Below, piece by piece: positions 6,650 through 7,896 of a stretch of 7,896 nucleotides of DNA; within the stretch, counting starts at the first letter, position 1, and each line of letters opens with the position of its first letter. This DNA comes from JAZRGE01 sp045644025 (GTDB taxonomy: Bacteria > Bacillota > Clostridia > Oscillospirales > Acutalibacteraceae). The position numbers and the translations under genes are program-made. The notes below the pieces were generated by a model. It worked only from the letters and a program-made list of their open reading frames with translations, had not been told where the DNA came from and made no database searches. The stretch lies in assembly GCA_045644025.1 (NCBI GenBank), contig JAZRGE010000095.1, positions 1-7,896 of the forward strand, read 5' to 3'.

Positions 6650-7267
6650 TTATTTCATATCAGCAGGATCCCAGTTTGCGGTGTTGCTTATGAGCGTGGC
6701 CGAAAGGTAGGAATCATAGAAGACGAAATCCACGCGGAAATCGCCTGCTGTGTAGTAAACAGCTTGGTATTTATCGGTTTCGGGTTGGCCGAATATGAAA
6801 TAAAGATCTTCCGCTTTGGGGGAATAAATAGTGCCTTCCTGGCGGATCGCTTCGGTGATATCGCTAAGCATATCAATGCCGATCTTGAAGCCATAGGCAT
6901 CGCCAAAGGTGGCAATAGCCGAAATACCCTTTGAGGATTTGGAAGTGTTGTAGTAATAAAAATTGCCTTCGCAGGAAAGGCGAACAGCATCGCCGCTTAC
7001 CTTGGTGGAATAGTAGGTGTATCCTTCTTCCACTTCAACACCCTCGGGCAGATTCTCCAGAGCGTTTAATATATCCTGAGCATCGCTCACACTGCAGCCA
7101 AGGGCCAAAGGAAGCTCGGGAATCTTGCCTTCCTTGAGGTCGTTTTTAATCTTCACAGTGCTTACCGTGCCGTTGGAAGAGCTATCGCTGCCGTCTTTAT
7201 TATCCTTGCAGCCTGCAAGGGAAAAGAAAAGGCAAAGACATAGAATAAGGGCAAGTATCTTCTTCAT
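6650..7267 (-). CDS. Small lipoprotein of unknown function
   Basis: 205 residues. Residues 1-20 are a clear lipoprotein signal peptide (MKK, hydrophobic stretch, lipobox LAGC with C20), so the mature protein should be lipid-anchored on the outer face of the membrane. A Ser/Asp/Lys-rich linker (21-40) precedes a folded part of about 160 residues with two similar halves: PLALGCSVSDAQDIL (53-67) and FKIGIDMLSDITEAI (127-141) are each followed by beta-rich sequence ending in an aromatic strand. The pattern recalls small extracellular alpha/beta domains such as DUF4309-type or BamE-like folds, but I do not recognise the family. The start at 7267 is chosen by GGAGGT 7 nt upstream and by the signal peptide; a longer frame reaching 7393 only overlaps pncB. 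It follows pncB by 1 nt, so it is very likely in the same operon. No catalytic motif is visible. Confidence 0.8.
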   Translation of the reverse strand: MKKILALILCLCLFFSLAGCKDNKDGSDSSSNGTVSTVKIKNDLKEGKIPELPLALGCSVSDAQDILNALENLPEGVEVEEGYTYYSTKVSGDAVRLSCEGNFYYYNTSKSSKGISAIATFGDAYGFKIGIDMLSDITEAIRQEGTIYSPKAEDLYFIFGQPETDKYQAVYYTAGDFRVDFVFYDSYLSATLISNTANWDPADMK

Positions 7268-7268
7268 T

Positions 7269-7896
7269 TTATTTACCTCCGTGGCTGTATTTCTGGAGCA
7301 TACCGTTGCGCAGAACCCAAAGCTTGGGGGAAAGGTCCACATAATAGTTGTGGGGCTTTTCAAAGCGCTTAACTTCATCCCAAAGCTTATCAACCTGATC
7401 GGCGCTGTAGGCCTTTATCTCTTTCACGCTGGGGCTTTCATAGATGCATTTGCCGCCTTGGAAGATGGGCTTTGCCAAGGGCACGGCTATGAAATTTTCC
7501 ACGGTCTTGCGTTTCCAGGTGAATTCCGGGTCGAAAATTTCGTAGGGCAGGGAATCGTCGATTTCTTCGTCGTGGAAGGTGATGACATCTGCGATGGCCT
7601 TTCCGCTTTCTTTATCGAAAAGGCGCCATACTTTTTTGAAGCCGGGGATGGTGATCTTAGCAACATTCTCGCTGATCTTTATTTTGGGAGTGATGCTTCC
7701 GTCGGCTTCTTCCACGGCGGCCAGCTTATAAACACCGCCGAAGACGGGCTCGGAAGAGGCTGTGATGAGCCTTTCACCCACGCCGAAACTATCAACCTGG
7801 GCGCCCTGCATCAGCATATCGCGGATAAGATATTCATCCAGCGAGTTGGAAACCACAATTTTGCAATCGGGGTAGCCTGCTTCGTCCAGCATAATT
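7269..7896 (-). CDS. pncB: Nicotinate phosphoribosyltransferase, C-terminal part (5' end beyond window)
   Basis: Cytoplasmic enzyme of NAD salvage that joins nicotinate and PRPP to give nicotinate mononucleotide, with ATP hydrolysis. The frame is open to the window edge; codons before the in-window Met still read through, so the 5' part is missing. About 208 residues are visible. Recognisable family sequence includes VSNSLDEYLIRDML, the Gly-rich phosphate-binding region DSFGVGERLIT and PVFGGVYKL, followed by the C-terminal domain with KKVWRLFD and the closing DLSPKLWVLRNGML. Firmicute enzymes of this type are near 480 residues, so roughly 270 are outside. The stop (7269-7271) is 1 nt before the lipoprotein ATG. 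The identification is firm for the NAPRTase family; the symbol follows usual naming. Confidence 0.92.
   Translation of the reverse strand, partial: IMLDEAGYPDCKIVVSNSLDEYLIRDMLMQGAQVDSFGVGERLITASSEPVFGGVYKLAAVEEADGSITPKIKISENVAKITIPGFKKVWRLFDKESGKAIADVITFHDEEIDDSLPYEIFDPEFTWKRKTVENFIAVPLAKPIFQGGKCIYESPSVKEIKAYSADQVDKLWDEVKRFEKPHNYYVDLSPKLWVLRNGMLQKYSHGGK
7275..7280 (-). promoter_or_regulatory. Ribosome binding site deciding the lipoprotein start
   Basis: The minus strand reads GGAGGT, 7 nt before ATG 7267. It lies within the last codons of pncB, so ribosomes ending pncB translation finish next to this site, consistent with translational coupling. Confidence 0.8.

Noticed and set aside
7268..7393. 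Upstream in-frame start giving the lipoprotein 42 more residues
   Set aside because: It would bury the signal peptide and overlap the conserved pncB end; the ATG at 7267 has its own GGAGGT and yields a perfect lipoprotein signal.
1..7896. CRISPR array, insertion sequence, tRNA or phage genes
   Set aside because: No regularly spaced repeats, transposase or integrase motifs, terminal inverted repeats or cloverleaf-type sequence noticed on either strand; nearly all bases are in ordinary genes.

Overview
The window looks like a chromosomal segment from a spore-forming member of the Clostridia, probably an Oscillospirales/Ruminococcaceae-type gut bacterium. This rests on a SipL-like spore morphogenesis protein, strong AGGAGG-type ribosome binding sites, an OmpR-type response regulator/histidine kinase pair of clostridial style, and a membrane-anchored HtrA of Gram-positive architecture. 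I see no mobile element, CRISPR array, tRNA or rRNA, and no strong sign of recent transfer. Taxonomy below class is inference.

Layout, left to right. (1) Positions 2-1327 (+) hold the C-terminal ~88% of a GH77 4-alpha-glucanotransferase (malQ), cut by the window edge. (2) A hairpin at 1331-1355 ends two convergent genes. (3) Positions 1362-2894 (-) encode a 510-residue SPOCS/DUF3794 + LysM protein matching SipL, which connects the spore coat to SpoIVA. (4) The 196-bp divergent intergenic region 2895-3090 has a very GC-rich block of overlapping inverted repeats on the sipL side and an AT-rich promoter-like stretch on the other. (5) Positions 3091-6594 (+) form a compact three-gene operon: an OmpR-family response regulator, a two-TM sensor histidine kinase, and an HtrA/DegP-like PDZ serine protease whose start overlaps the end of the kinase gene by 11 nt. 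(6) A perfect 13-bp-stem hairpin at 6607-6636 separates this operon from the next convergent pair. (7) Positions 7896-6650 (-) hold the C-terminal part of nicotinate phosphoribosyltransferase and, after a 1-nt gap, a small lipoprotein of unknown function.

How they work together. The central operon reads as an envelope-stress module, in which a sensor with an extracytoplasmic Cys/His cluster signals to a DNA-binding regulator and an extracytoplasmic quality-control protease is made from the same transcript. This resembles CssRS/HtrA and CiaRH/HtrA logic but is a separate instance. The flanking genes (maltodextrin metabolism, spore coat, NAD salvage) are unrelated housekeeping or developmental functions.

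I find no clearly new multi-gene system. The items most worth a second look are the Cys/His cluster in the kinase sensor, the interleaved inverted repeats upstream of sipL, and the uncharacterised lipoprotein with an apparent internal duplication, translationally packed behind pncB.
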